This document shows positions 14,550 to 22,370 of a stretch of 29,481 nt of DNA, one piece after another. The position numbers and the translations under genes are program-made. Source of the DNA: AC-50 sp035640455 (GTDB lineage: Bacteria; Actinomycetota; Thermoleophilia; Gaiellales; Gaiellaceae); contig DASQWB010000131.1 in NCBI GenBank assembly GCA_035640455.1, positions 1 to 29,481 on the forward strand, in the 5' to 3' direction. A model generated the notes under the pieces. It was not told where the DNA came from. It saw only the letters and a program-made list of their open reading frames with translations, and did not search any database. Numbering within the stretch: the stretch's first letter is position 1; every line of letters starts with the position of its first letter.

Positions 14550-15572
14550 CTAGAGGCCTCTCGGCCGGGCGGCACCGAAGAAGCGGCCCGGCGCGGCTTT
14601 CACGAAGCCCATCACCTCGTACATCCGGTCGAGCGTCGGCTGCGACGCGTTGCGCGCCTTCTCGGCGCCGCGCGCGAGCAGGCGCTGCAGCTCGGTCTCG
14701 TCCCCGCGCAGCTCCTCGTAACGGCGCCGGACCGGCTCGAACAGCTCGACGACGGCCTCGCCGACGTCGGCCTTGAAGGCGCCGTAGCCCTGCCCGTCGT
14801 AGCGCGCCTCGATCTCCTCCGGCGCCGCCCCCGTCGCCACGGCCATGATCTCGACGAGGTTCGAGATCCCCGGCTTCTCGGGCGAGCGAACGACGTCGCG
14901 GCCGGAGTCCGTGACGGCGGTCTTGAACTTCCGGCGGATCGTGTCCGGCGGGTCGAGGACGAGCACGGTCCCCTGCGCCGTGCCGCCGGTCGTCGACATC
15001 TTCCGCTCGGGCTCCTGGAGGTCCATGATCCGCGCGCCGACCTCGGGGAAGACGGGCTTCGGGACGGTCAGCGTCTCGCCGTAGCGGGTGTTGAAGCGCT
15101 CGGCGACGTCGCGCGCGAGCTCGAGGTGCTGGCGCTGGTCCTCGCCGATCGGGACGATGTCGGTCTGGTACAGGAGGATGTCCGCCGCCTGGAGCACGGG
15201 GTAGCTGAAGAGGCCGGCCGAGACGAACTCCTGCGCCTCGGCCTTGTCCTTGAACTGGGTCATCCGGCGGAGCTCGCCGAAGCTCGTGACCGAGCCGAGC
15301 AGCCACGCCGCCTCGGGATGCGCGGGGACGTGGCTCTGGACGAAGACCGTCGAGCGCTCGGGGTCGAGCCCGGCGGCGAAGAGGAGCGCAGCGAGGGACA
15401 GCGTCGACTCGCGCAGCTCCGTCGGGTCGTACTCGACGGTGATCGAGTGCAGGTCGACGATGCAGAAGAAGGCGTCGCCCTGCTCCTGGGTCACGACGTA
15501 CTGGCGGATGGCGCCGATGTAGTTGCCGAGGTGCTTGGCGCCTGTGGGTTGGATGCCGGAAAAGATGCGCAT
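14550..15572 (-). CDS. trpS: Tryptophan--tRNA ligase
   Basis: A 340-residue class I aminoacyl-tRNA synthetase charging tRNA-Trp. It begins MRIFSGIQPTGAKHLGNYIG, with the HIGH-type motif as H-L-G-N. Further motifs are FCIVDLHSITV, SYPVLQAADILLY with GEDQRQHLELARD, and the KMSKS-type loop ERKMSTTGG at about residue 192. The C-terminal helical domain binds the anticodon. Length and motifs are normal for the family. The 174-base gap upstream (15573-15746) shows no T-box landmarks (no TGGNACCGCG-like bulge) and no clear tryptophan-rich leader peptide, so no attenuation mechanism is visible. It ends about 50 bases before the promoter of the downstream fusion gene. Confidence 0.97.
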   Translation of the reverse strand: MRIFSGIQPTGAKHLGNYIGAIRQYVVTQEQGDAFFCIVDLHSITVEYDPTELRESTLSLAALLFAAGLDPERSTVFVQSHVPAHPEAAWLLGSVTSFGELRRMTQFKDKAEAQEFVSAGLFSYPVLQAADILLYQTDIVPIGEDQRQHLELARDVAERFNTRYGETLTVPKPVFPEVGARIMDLQEPERKMSTTGGTAQGTVLVLDPPDTIRRKFKTAVTDSGRDVVRSPEKPGISNLVEIMAVATGAAPEEIEARYDGQGYGAFKADVGEAVVELFEPVRRRYEELRGDETELQRLLARGAEKARNASQPTLDRMYEVMGFVKAAPGRFFGAARPRGL

Positions 15573-15746
15573 GGTCGAGGCTCCGTGGGTCGAAAGGGAC
15601 TCTACGGCGAGGATCGAGCGGGCGGGCTGTGAGTGCGCTACGCGCGCAGGCTCCCGCCGCGCTCGCTGCGCCAGGCCCAGGCATAGATGCGCGTCGCGGG
15701 AGTCACAGAACGGAGGTTACCCCTCCCTCGCGCTCCCCGCTCGCGC

Positions 15747-16076
15747 CTACTCCTCTTCGCCGACCGGCTCCATTCCGCTCCGTAGAGCCGCGTTCGTCGG
15801 GCTCTGGTAGTAGATGTACAGCGGCCTCTCGGTTCGCACGATCTGGCTTACGGCCTCGAACTGAGACAGGTTGAGGTGGATGAAGACCCGTCCGTTGGCC
15901 GAGTCGAAGACCGGAGGCGCGAGCGGCGTGCCGTCCGGGAAGAAGTAGACGTAGCCGCGATACGTCGGTCCTTCGTAGAGATAGATCCCCGCGATCGCGA
16001 CGCCCGGGTTCAGGTTCGTCGTCGATCGCGTCGACCACAGACGAAGCGCATAGCCGTCGATGGCGTACTCGGACAT
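15747..16076 (-). CDS. Small hypothetical protein
   Basis: A 109-residue protein with ATG 16076 and a good RBS (aaagggga, 5-6 bases upstream). It reads as a compact beta-rich protein: MSEYAIDGYALRLWST, NPGVAIAGIYLYEG, GYVYFFPDGTPLAP, FIHLNLSQFEAVSQIVRTER, PLYIYYQSP, and an acidic tail. No signal peptide or TM segment is present. I do not recognise a family; the repeated aromatic strands resemble small proteins that present NAD/ligand or fold as a half-barrel, but no function can be assigned. It is divergent from aroF across 156 bases and upstream of trpS on the same strand. Confidence 0.72.
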   Translation of the reverse strand: MSEYAIDGYALRLWSTRSTTNLNPGVAIAGIYLYEGPTYRGYVYFFPDGTPLAPPVFDSANGRVFIHLNLSQFEAVSQIVRTERPLYIYYQSPTNAALRSGMEPVGEEE

Positions 16077-16219
16077 GTTCGTCCCCTTTCGCTCGAGGTG
16101 CTGGCCGCAACAACGATCGTGGTCGAGTGCCCCAAGGGCAGCTCCACCGTTGCCTCCTTGCTCGGTGAGCGACGCTACTCCCCGGCGAGAACGCGGTCAA
16201 GGCTTTGGAAGCCCGCAAC

Positions 16220-16225
16220 TACACT
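16220..16225 (+). promoter_or_regulatory. Possible -10 element for a leaderless aroF transcript
   Basis: TACACT matches the actinobacterial -10 pattern TANNNT and ends 7 bases before the A of ATG 16233, so transcription would begin at or next to the start codon. No ribosome-binding site precedes this ATG, consistent with leaderless translation. No convincing -35 is seen. Confidence 0.4.
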
Positions 16226-16232
16226 GGCTCCT

Positions 16233-17273
16233 ATGGCCGTCGTCGGCTCGCCCGAGCTCCTCATCGTCATGAGCGCGCACTCGACCCCGGACCAGGTCGA
16301 GGAGGTCGTCTCGCGGCTCGAGGAAGCCGGGGCCCACGCGCACGTGACTCCGGGGCGGGAGGCGACGGTGATCGGCGCGATCGGCGAGCGCGAGCTGCTC
16401 GCTGCGCTACCGCTCGAGGGCTTCCCCGGGGTCGAGCAGGTGCTGCCGATCCTCAAGCCGTACAAGCTCGTCTCCCGCGAGCTGCGCCGCGACCCGACCG
16501 TCATCGAGGCGCGCGGGCGGCGGATCGGAGACGGCTACTTCGGGCTCGTCGCCGGCCCGTGCACGGTCGAGACGCGCGAGCAGACGTTCGAGACGGCGCG
16601 CGCGGTGGCGGCGAGCGGCGCGAGCATGCTGCGCGGCGGGGCGTTCAAGCCGCGAACCTCGCCCTACACCTTCCAGGGCCTCGGCCAGGAGGCGCTCGAC
16701 ATCCTCGCCGAGGCGCGTGAGGAGACCGGGCTTCCGCTCGTCACCGAGCTCATGGACCCGCGCCACGTCGAGGCCGTCGTCGAGACGACCGACGTCATCC
16801 AGATCGGCGCGCGGAACATGTCCAACTTCGCCCTGCTCGCCGAGGTGGGGCGGGCCCGCAAGCCGGTGCTGCTGAAGCGCGGCCTCTCGGCGACGCTCGA
16901 GGAGCTCCTCATGGCCGCCGAGTACGTGGTCAAGGAGGGAAATTCGCGCGTGATCCTCTGCGAGCGCGGGATCAAGACGTTCGAGACGGCAATGCGCTTC
17001 ACCCTCGACATCGGCGCTGTGCCGGTGTTGAAGCAGGAGACGCACCTGCCGGTGATCGTCGACCCGTCGCACGCGGCCGGCCGGCGCGACCTCGTCCTGC
17101 CGCTCGCGCGGGCCGCCGTCGCCGCGGGAGCGGACGGGATCATCGTCGAGGTGCACCCGGTCCCCGAGGAGGCGCTGTGCGACGGGCCGCAGCAGATCCC
17201 CGCCGCCGAGTTCGAGGACTTCGCCTCGGAGATCCGCGCGCTCTGCTCGCTCATGGGCCGCGTGATCGGCTAG
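16233..17273 (+). CDS. aroF: 3-deoxy-7-phosphoheptulonate (DAHP) synthase, type I-beta
   Basis: A 346-residue enzyme condensing phosphoenolpyruvate and erythrose 4-phosphate, the first step of the shikimate pathway. About 75 N-terminal residues form the ferredoxin-like regulatory domain (MSAHSTPDQVEEVVSRLEEA). The barrel then shows the KDO8PS-like signatures AGPCTVETREQ, LRGGAFKPRTSPYTFQGLGQ, VTELMDPRHVE, QIGARNMSNF, LLKRGLSATLEELLMAAEYV, ILCERGIKTFE, IVDPSHAAGRRD and IIVEVHPVPEEALCDGPQQ. ATG 16233 is chosen; ATG 16269 would still leave most of the regulatory domain. It is 79 bases upstream of tyrA and starts the aromatic amino-acid block. Feedback control is probably through the N-terminal domain, as in other family members. 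Confidence 0.96.
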   Translation: MAVVGSPELLIVMSAHSTPDQVEEVVSRLEEAGAHAHVTPGREATVIGAIGERELLAALPLEGFPGVEQVLPILKPYKLVSRELRRDPTVIEARGRRIGDGYFGLVAGPCTVETREQTFETARAVAASGASMLRGGAFKPRTSPYTFQGLGQEALDILAEAREETGLPLVTELMDPRHVEAVVETTDVIQIGARNMSNFALLAEVGRARKPVLLKRGLSATLEELLMAAEYVVKEGNSRVILCERGIKTFETAMRFTLDIGAVPVLKQETHLPVIVDPSHAAGRRDLVLPLARAAVAAGADGIIVEVHPVPEEALCDGPQQIPAAEFEDFASEIRALCSLMGRVIG

Positions 17274-17305
17274 GCGTTCGGGCGCCGAGTGGTGAGCTCA
17301 TTGCT

Positions 17306-17376
17306 GTCGACCGGTCGTTTCAGACGGACGTGTGGGAAACCCACACGTCCTGATGACGGCACCGCAAGCGGCGCCT
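17306..17376 (+). repeat. 71-base structured repeat, copy B
   Basis: Second copy of the element at 7011-7081 (opposite strand). It holds the palindrome CGACCGGTCG (17308-17317), a perfect 11-bp hairpin (17326-17350, arms ggacgtgtggg and cccacacgtcc, loop aaa), and then the tyrA ATG (17353) followed by the second, weaker hairpin (17358-17375) inside the first tyrA codons. The first 47 bases are non-coding leader and the last 24 encode the first eight residues of TyrA. Confidence 0.85.
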
Positions 17377-18471
17377 AAGGTGCGTCTCGCCATCGTGGGA
17401 ACCGGGCTGATCGGAGCCTCGGTCGGCCTCGCTGCGAAGCGTGCGGGGGTCGAATGGGTGGACGGGTTCGACCCGGATGCGGGGGCCCTCGAGCGCGCCG
17501 CCGAGCGCGGGGCCGTCGACGAGCCGGCGCAGAGCCTCGGCGAGGCGGTCGCCGAGGCAGATCTGGCGGTCCTCGCGGCGCCGGTCGCCGAGCTCCCGGC
17601 TCAGGTCGGGCGGGTGCTCGACGCCGCGCCGGAACGGTGCACGGTCACCGACGTCGGCTCGACGAAGGGGCCGGTGTGCGCAGCCGCGGCCGGCGCGGCG
17701 CGCTTCATCGGCGGCCACCCCGTCTGCGGGTCGGAGGCGCACGGGCCGGAGCACGCCCGCGCCGAGCTTTTCGACGGCGCGACGTGGTTCCTCACTCCCG
17801 TGGCGGCGACCGATCCGCAGCGCTACCGCGCGCTGCACGGGTTCGTGTCGTCGCTCGGCGCCGTCCCGGTCGCGGTCGACCCGAACGCGCACGACCGGCT
17901 GCTCGCGTTGACGAGCCACCTGCCGCATGCGGTCGCGAACGTGCTCCTGAACCAGGCGGGCGCGACGAGGGTGGAGGGGCACGAGCCGCTCGCGGCGGCG
18001 GGCGGGTCGTTTCGGGACATGACCCGCGTGGCGGGCGCGAACCCGCGCATCTGGGTCGACATCTTCCTCGACAACGCCGACGCGCTGCGCGAGGCGCTGG
18101 CCGAGCACCGGCGAGGCGTCGAGCGACTCGAGCGGGCGCTCGCGACCGGCGACGCCGGCTTCCTCGCGCGCTGGATCGGCGAGGCCTCGGCGAACCGCCG
18201 GCGCCTGCTCCGGGGCGCGTACCCCGACGCGGGGCCGCTCCAGCGGCTGCTCGTGCGCGTCCCGGACCGGCCGGGCGTGCTGGCCGGGATCACGCAGGCG
18301 CTCGGCGCGGACCGGATCAACATCGAGGACTTCGAGCTCCAGCACCACTCGCCCGAGCGCGGCGGCCTGCTCACGCTGCTCGTCGCGGGCGAGGAAGAGG
18401 CGAGGCGTGCCGCCGAGCTGCTCGAGGCGCAGGGCTACGGCGTCGACGTCTCGCCGGCGCTCGGCGAGTGA
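17353..18471 (+). CDS. tyrA: Prephenate dehydrogenase with C-terminal ACT domain
   Basis: A 372-residue enzyme oxidising prephenate to 4-hydroxyphenylpyruvate for tyrosine synthesis. The NAD-binding motif is VGTGLIGASVG (residues about 14-24), followed by DVGSTKG, FIGGHPVCGSEAHG, the catalytic-helix region TSHLPHAVANVL, and GSFRDMTRVAGANPRIWVDI. A C-terminal ACT domain (about 297-372, LLVRVPDRPGVLAGITQALG) suggests allosteric control by tyrosine. I use ATG 17353, though in-frame GTG 17332 inside the upstream hairpin is possible; neither has a good RBS. The first eight residues MTAPQAAP are encoded by the 71-base repeat. The stop overlaps aroA in a GTGA. Confidence 0.95.
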   Translation: MTAPQAAPKVRLAIVGTGLIGASVGLAAKRAGVEWVDGFDPDAGALERAAERGAVDEPAQSLGEAVAEADLAVLAAPVAELPAQVGRVLDAAPERCTVTDVGSTKGPVCAAAAGAARFIGGHPVCGSEAHGPEHARAELFDGATWFLTPVAATDPQRYRALHGFVSSLGAVPVAVDPNAHDRLLALTSHLPHAVANVLLNQAGATRVEGHEPLAAAGGSFRDMTRVAGANPRIWVDIFLDNADALREALAEHRRGVERLERALATGDAGFLARWIGEASANRRRLLRGAYPDAGPLQRLLVRVPDRPGVLAGITQALGADRINIEDFELQHHSPERGGLLTLLVAGEEEARRAAELLEAQGYGVDVSPALGE

Positions 18472-19754
18472 AGGTCGAGCCGGCCGCCGCGCTCGTCGGC
18501 GACATCGCCGTCCCCGGCGTCAAGGGCATCTGCCAGCGCGGCGTCCTCCTCGGCGCGGTCGCGGACGGCGAGAGCGAGCTCCGCGGCTTCGGCCACGCGG
18601 CGGACACCGACGCCGCGATCGACGTAGCCCGCGCGCTCGGCGCCGAGGTCGTCGAGCCGGCCGAGGACGTCGTGCGCGTGCGGGGCCTCGGCCTCCGCGG
18701 TCTGCTCGAGCCAGGCGCGCCGCTCGACTGCGGGAACGCGGGGACGGTGATGCGGCTCGTCGCCGGCCTCCTCGCGGGACAGGAGGGGCGGCGATTCGAG
18801 CTCGTCGGCGACGAGTCGCTCTCGCGCCGTCCGCAGGAGCGGATCGCCCTCCCGCTCCGGGAGATGGGCGCGCGGGTCGAGACGACCGACGGCCACGCGC
18901 CGGTCCGCATCGAGGGGGCGGAGCTGCACCCCATCCGCTACGAGCTGCCCGTCGCGAGCGCGCAGGTGAAGTCCTGTGTCCTGCTCGCCGGCCTCTACGC
19001 GCGCGGCGGGGCGACGCGGGTCGTCGAGCGCGTGCCGACCCGCGATCACACTGAGCGGTTGCTGGCCTCGCTCGGTGTGCGCGTGCGCCGCCGAGGTCGC
19101 GAGATCGCGGTCGAGCCGGTCGAGTGGCTCCCGCCGCTCTCGCTCGACATCCCCGGAGACTTCTCGTCCGCGGCGCCGTTCGTCGCGGCGGCGACGCTGC
19201 TCTCCGGCTCCGACCTGCGGATCCACGACGTGAACCTCAACCCGACGCGGACGGGCTTCCTCGACGTGCTCGAGCGCATGGGCGCGCGCATCGCCGTCTT
19301 CAACCGCCGGAGCGCGGGCGGCGAGCCGGTCGGCGACCTCGAGGTGCGGTCGGCCGAGCTGGTCGCGACGGCGGTGGAGCCGGAGGAGGTGCCGCGGCTC
19401 GTCGACGAGCTGCCGCTCTTCGCCCTCGTCGCCGGGTGCGCGCGCGGCGAGAGCGAAGTGCGCGGCGCACAGGAGCTGCGCGTAAAGGAGTCGGACCGTG
19501 TCGAGACAGTGACAATTGCCCTGCGTGCCCTTGGAATTCGGATTCGAGAACGCGATGATGGCTTCGGGGTGAGGGGTGTTCCCACCCGCCCTAAGGGTGG
19601 GGGAATGAGCGCCGCCGGCGACCATCGGATTGCGATGCTCGGCGCGGTCGCGGGCCTCGTCTCGCGCGAGGGAGTGGAGGTCGGGGGCGCCGAGGTGGTC
19701 GCTATAAGCTTCCCCGGCTTCTTCGAGCTCCTCGACTCCGTGACCGACCGATGA
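18468..19754 (+). CDS. aroA: 3-phosphoshikimate 1-carboxyvinyltransferase (EPSP synthase) with atypical N-terminal motif
   Basis: A 428-residue enzyme joining PEP and shikimate 3-phosphate. Conserved family motifs are present: DCGNAGTVMRL, ASAQVKSCVLLAGL, TRDHTERLL, PGDFSSAAPF, NPTRTGFLDVLERMGA, LVDELPLFALVAG, RVKESDR, GDHRIAM and SFPGFFELLD. The early active-site loop, normally G-D-K-S-I-S-H-R, reads GVKGICQR (residues about 17-24). It keeps the lysine and arginine but replaces the serine after the lysine, which binds shikimate 3-phosphate in E. coli EPSP synthase, with glycine. GTG 18468 overlaps tyrA by four bases and ATGA overlaps cmk. The last third has somewhat lower GC at 19500-19620 but remains in frame. 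Confidence 0.95.
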   Translation: MKVEPAAALVGDIAVPGVKGICQRGVLLGAVADGESELRGFGHAADTDAAIDVARALGAEVVEPAEDVVRVRGLGLRGLLEPGAPLDCGNAGTVMRLVAGLLAGQEGRRFELVGDESLSRRPQERIALPLREMGARVETTDGHAPVRIEGAELHPIRYELPVASAQVKSCVLLAGLYARGGATRVVERVPTRDHTERLLASLGVRVRRRGREIAVEPVEWLPPLSLDIPGDFSSAAPFVAAATLLSGSDLRIHDVNLNPTRTGFLDVLERMGARIAVFNRRSAGGEPVGDLEVRSAELVATAVEPEEVPRLVDELPLFALVAGCARGESEVRGAQELRVKESDRVETVTIALRALGIRIRERDDGFGVRGVPTRPKGGGMSAAGDHRIAMLGAVAGLVSREGVEVGGAEVVAISFPGFFELLDSVTDR

Positions 19755-20383
19755 TCGTCGCCATCGACGGCCCAGCCGGGGCCGGCAAGAGCACCGTCGC
19801 GCAACAGCTCGCGGAGCGGCTCGGCTTCCGGTACCTCGACACGGGCGCGATGTACCGTGCGCTCACCTGGCTCGCTATGCAGCGGAGCGTCCCGCTCGCC
19901 GAGGGAGAGCTGCTGGCCGAGCTCGCGGCGGAGAACCCGGTCGTCTTCGACGAGCGCGGCCGCGTCTTCATCGCGGGCACGGACGTAACGGCCTCGATCC
20001 GCGAGTCGCGCATCGACCGGCTCGTCCCCGTCGTCGCGCGGCACCCGGCCGTGCGGCGGGTGATGCGCGTGCGGCAGCGCGAGCTCGGCGAGATCGGCAA
20101 CGCGGTGATCGAGGGTCGCGACATCGGCACCGTCGTCCTGCCGGATGCGGACGTGAAGATCTACCTCATTGCGGAGACCGCCGTCCGGGCTCGCCGCCGG
20201 ATGGCCGAGCGGCCGGGCATCGGTGCCGACGCGCTTGCGACCGACCTCCGGCTGCGGGACGAGAGCGACGCGGCGCAGATGCGGCCGGCCGCCGACGCCG
20301 AGACGATCGACACGACCGACCTCGAGGTCGACGACGTCGTCGGCCGCATCGAGGAGCTCGTGCGCGCGCGCCAGCCGGCGTGA
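19751..20383 (+). CDS. cmk: Cytidylate kinase
   Basis: A 210-residue nucleoside monophosphate kinase phosphorylating CMP and dCMP. The P-loop IDGPAGAGKST is at residues 5-15. It is followed by GFRYLDTGAMYRALTWLA, the nucleotide-binding TASIRESRID segment, VIEGRDIGTVVLPDADVKIY, and the LID-type region RDESDAAQMRPAADAETIDT. Length and motifs are normal for bacterial Cmk. It starts with ATGA overlapping aroA and ends with GTGA overlapping plsC, so it is within a tightly coupled operon; the aroA-cmk adjacency is widespread in bacteria. Confidence 0.97.
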   Translation: MIVAIDGPAGAGKSTVAQQLAERLGFRYLDTGAMYRALTWLAMQRSVPLAEGELLAELAAENPVVFDERGRVFIAGTDVTASIRESRIDRLVPVVARHPAVRRVMRVRQRELGEIGNAVIEGRDIGTVVLPDADVKIYLIAETAVRARRRMAERPGIGADALATDLRLRDESDAAQMRPAADAETIDTTDLEVDDVVGRIEELVRARQPA

Positions 20384-21054
20384 GCCGGGACGAGGCGCCC
20401 CGCTTGGAGCTGACCGAACTCGTGTGGGCCCTCGGCCGGCCCACGATCGGCACCGCGACGCGCATCGTCGCCCCGCTGCGGGTCTACGGCGCCGAGCGCG
20501 TGCCGCGGCACGGAGGCGTCGTCCTCGCGCTCAACCACTTCTCATGGATCGACCCGCCGGCCTTCGGCGCGATGTGCCCGCGGACGATCTACTACATGGC
20601 GAAGATCGAGGCCCACCGCGCGCCGGGCCTCGGGCAGCTGATCCGCGCGTTCGGGACGTTCTCGGTGCGGCGCGGCGAGTCCGACCGTGAGGCCGTGCGG
20701 ACGATGCGGCGCGTCGTCGCCGAGGGAAAGGCGCTCGGCCTCTTCGTGGAGGGGACGCGGCAGCGGAGCGGCGTCCCCGGCGAGGTCAAGCCGGGGGCCG
20801 CGATGGTCGCGCTGCACGAGGGCGTGCCGGTGGTGCCGGGGACGATCTACGGCTCGCAGCACTGGCGGCTCGGCAACTTCGCCCCGGTCACCGTCGCGTG
20901 GGGCGAGCCGCTTAAGTTCGAAGACCTGCCGCGGAACGCGAAGGGGTACCGGGAAGCCTCGGCCGAGATCGAGCGGAGGATTCGCCACCTCTTCGACTTC
21001 CTCGTGGACGCGCACGCCGCCGGCCGCCCGGCGGTCGCCGTGCCGCCCAGATGA
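20380..21054 (+). CDS. plsC: 1-acyl-sn-glycerol-3-phosphate acyltransferase family protein
   Basis: A 224-residue PlsC-type acyltransferase that converts lysophosphatidic to phosphatidic acid. The catalytic NHxxxxD motif is NHFSWID (about residues 51-57). The substrate-binding motif is FVEGTRQRSG (about 123-132, instead of the usual EGTRS), followed by GVPVVPGTIYGS. No long TM segment is present, but an amphipathic N-terminal region (LTELVWALGRPTIGTATRIV) may bind the membrane. It lies between cmk and der with 4-base overlaps at both ends, an order also seen in other high-GC Gram-positive bacteria. The acyl acceptor is assigned by family, not by sequence alone. Confidence 0.92.
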   Translation: MSRDEAPRLELTELVWALGRPTIGTATRIVAPLRVYGAERVPRHGGVVLALNHFSWIDPPAFGAMCPRTIYYMAKIEAHRAPGLGQLIRAFGTFSVRRGESDREAVRTMRRVVAEGKALGLFVEGTRQRSGVPGEVKPGAAMVALHEGVPVVPGTIYGSQHWRLGNFAPVTVAWGEPLKFEDLPRNAKGYREASAEIERRIRHLFDFLVDAHAAGRPAVAVPPR

Positions 21055-22370
21055 CGGAGGCGGCGCCCGAGCCGCCGCTCGTCGGCACCGTTGCGATCGT
21101 CGGCTTCCCCAACGTCGGCAAGTCGATGCTCGTGAACCGGCTGACGGAGAGCCGCGCCGCGGTCGTCCACGAGACGCCCGGCGTCACGCGCGACCGGAAG
21201 GAGCTCGTCTGCGAGTGGGCCGGCAAGCGCTTCGTCCTGATCGACACCGGCGGCGTCGACGTCGCCGACCCGTCGCCGCTCACGCGCTCGATTGCCGCGC
21301 AGGCCAGGGAGGCGGTCGCGGAGGCGGATCTCGTCGTGTTCATGACCGACGCGCGGGCCGGCGTGACGCCGGGCGACGAGGAGATCGCGCAGATCCTGCG
21401 CGCCGCGCGCAGACCGGTCCTCCTGGTCGCGAACAAGATCGACGACCCGGCGCAGGACGATCTCGCGCTCGAGTTCCATCGTCTGGGCCTCGGCGACCCG
21501 ATCCCGCTCTCCGCGCTCCACGGGCACGGGACCGGCGACCTCCTCGACCGGATCGTCTCCCTGCTACCCGGCACGGCGCCGGAGGTGGCGGGGGAGGACG
21601 CGATCCGGGTCGCGATCCTCGGCCGTCCGAACGTCGGCAAGTCGAGCCTCCTGAACGCGCTTCTCGGACGCGAGCGCGTGATCGTCTCGGACGTGCCGGG
21701 GACGACGCGCGACGCGATCGACACCGTCCTGCGGCGCGACGAGACGACGTTCGTGCTCGTCGACACCGCGGGGCTGCGGCGCAAGCGCAGGCACCGGCAG
21801 GGAATCGAGTACTACTCGGAGTTGCGGGCGCTCCACGCCGCCGAGCGCGCCGACGTCGCCCTCGTGCTCGTCGACTCGAGCGAGGGGCTCGTCGAGGGCG
21901 ACTTGGCCGTTGCAGATGTGGCTCGAAAGGCCGGATGCTCGACGCTCGTCGTCCTGTCGAAATGGGACGTGTCACAGGTCCGCATCGACGACGTTCGGCG
22001 CGAGATACGCCGCCGGTTCCGTCAGCGCCCGCCGCTGATCGCCGTCTCGGCCGTCACCGGGCGGGGCGTCGAGCGGCTCCTCGACGAGGTCGAGCGGCTC
22101 TTCGAGCGGCACGCGGGGCGGATCGCGACGGCGGAGCTCAACCGCGTGCTGCGGGAGCTCCGCGAGGCGCGGCAGCCGCCGTCGCGGAACGGCAAGCGCC
22201 TCAACCTCCTCTATGGCGCGCAGGTGCGGACGCGGCCGCCGCGCTTCCGCATCCACGTGAACGACCCGCGCCTCGTGACGCGCGACTACGGCTACTGGGT
22301 CGAGAACGAGCTGCGGCGCCGCTTCGAGCTCGACGGCGTGCCGGTCTCGATCGATTTTGTCTCACGCTGA
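21051..22370 (+). CDS. der: Ribosome-associated GTPase Der (EngA)
   Basis: A 439-residue tandem-GTPase needed for 50S subunit assembly. The first G domain has GFPNVGKSM (residues 18-26), DTGG and NKID (about 127). The second has GRPNVGKSS (about 191), DTAGLRRK (about 239) and a G4 motif that reads SKWD instead of the usual NKWD. The C-terminal KH-like domain contains the NGKRLNLLYGAQ segment typical of Der. It starts ATGA within plsC. A strong hairpin begins at the stop codon. Length is normal. The G4 change is the only oddity. Confidence 0.97.
   Translation: MTEAAPEPPLVGTVAIVGFPNVGKSMLVNRLTESRAAVVHETPGVTRDRKELVCEWAGKRFVLIDTGGVDVADPSPLTRSIAAQAREAVAEADLVVFMTDARAGVTPGDEEIAQILRAARRPVLLVANKIDDPAQDDLALEFHRLGLGDPIPLSALHGHGTGDLLDRIVSLLPGTAPEVAGEDAIRVAILGRPNVGKSSLLNALLGRERVIVSDVPGTTRDAIDTVLRRDETTFVLVDTAGLRRKRRHRQGIEYYSELRALHAAERADVALVLVDSSEGLVEGDLAVADVARKAGCSTLVVLSKWDVSQVRIDDVRREIRRRFRQRPPLIAVSAVTGRGVERLLDEVERLFERHAGRIATAELNRVLRELREARQPPSRNGKRLNLLYGAQVRTRPPRFRIHVNDPRLVTRDYGYWVENELRRRFELDGVPVSIDFVSR

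Noticed and set aside
15573..15746. T-box or trp attenuator upstream of trpS
   Set aside because: No T-box sequence, no Trp-rich leader peptide and no alternative terminator/antiterminator pair were found.
19570..19610. Possible frameshift or insertion in aroA (lower GC and hairpin-like cccaccc...gggtggg)
   Set aside because: The frame stays open and encodes the expected region leading to GDHRIAM and SFPGF; this is normal coding sequence.
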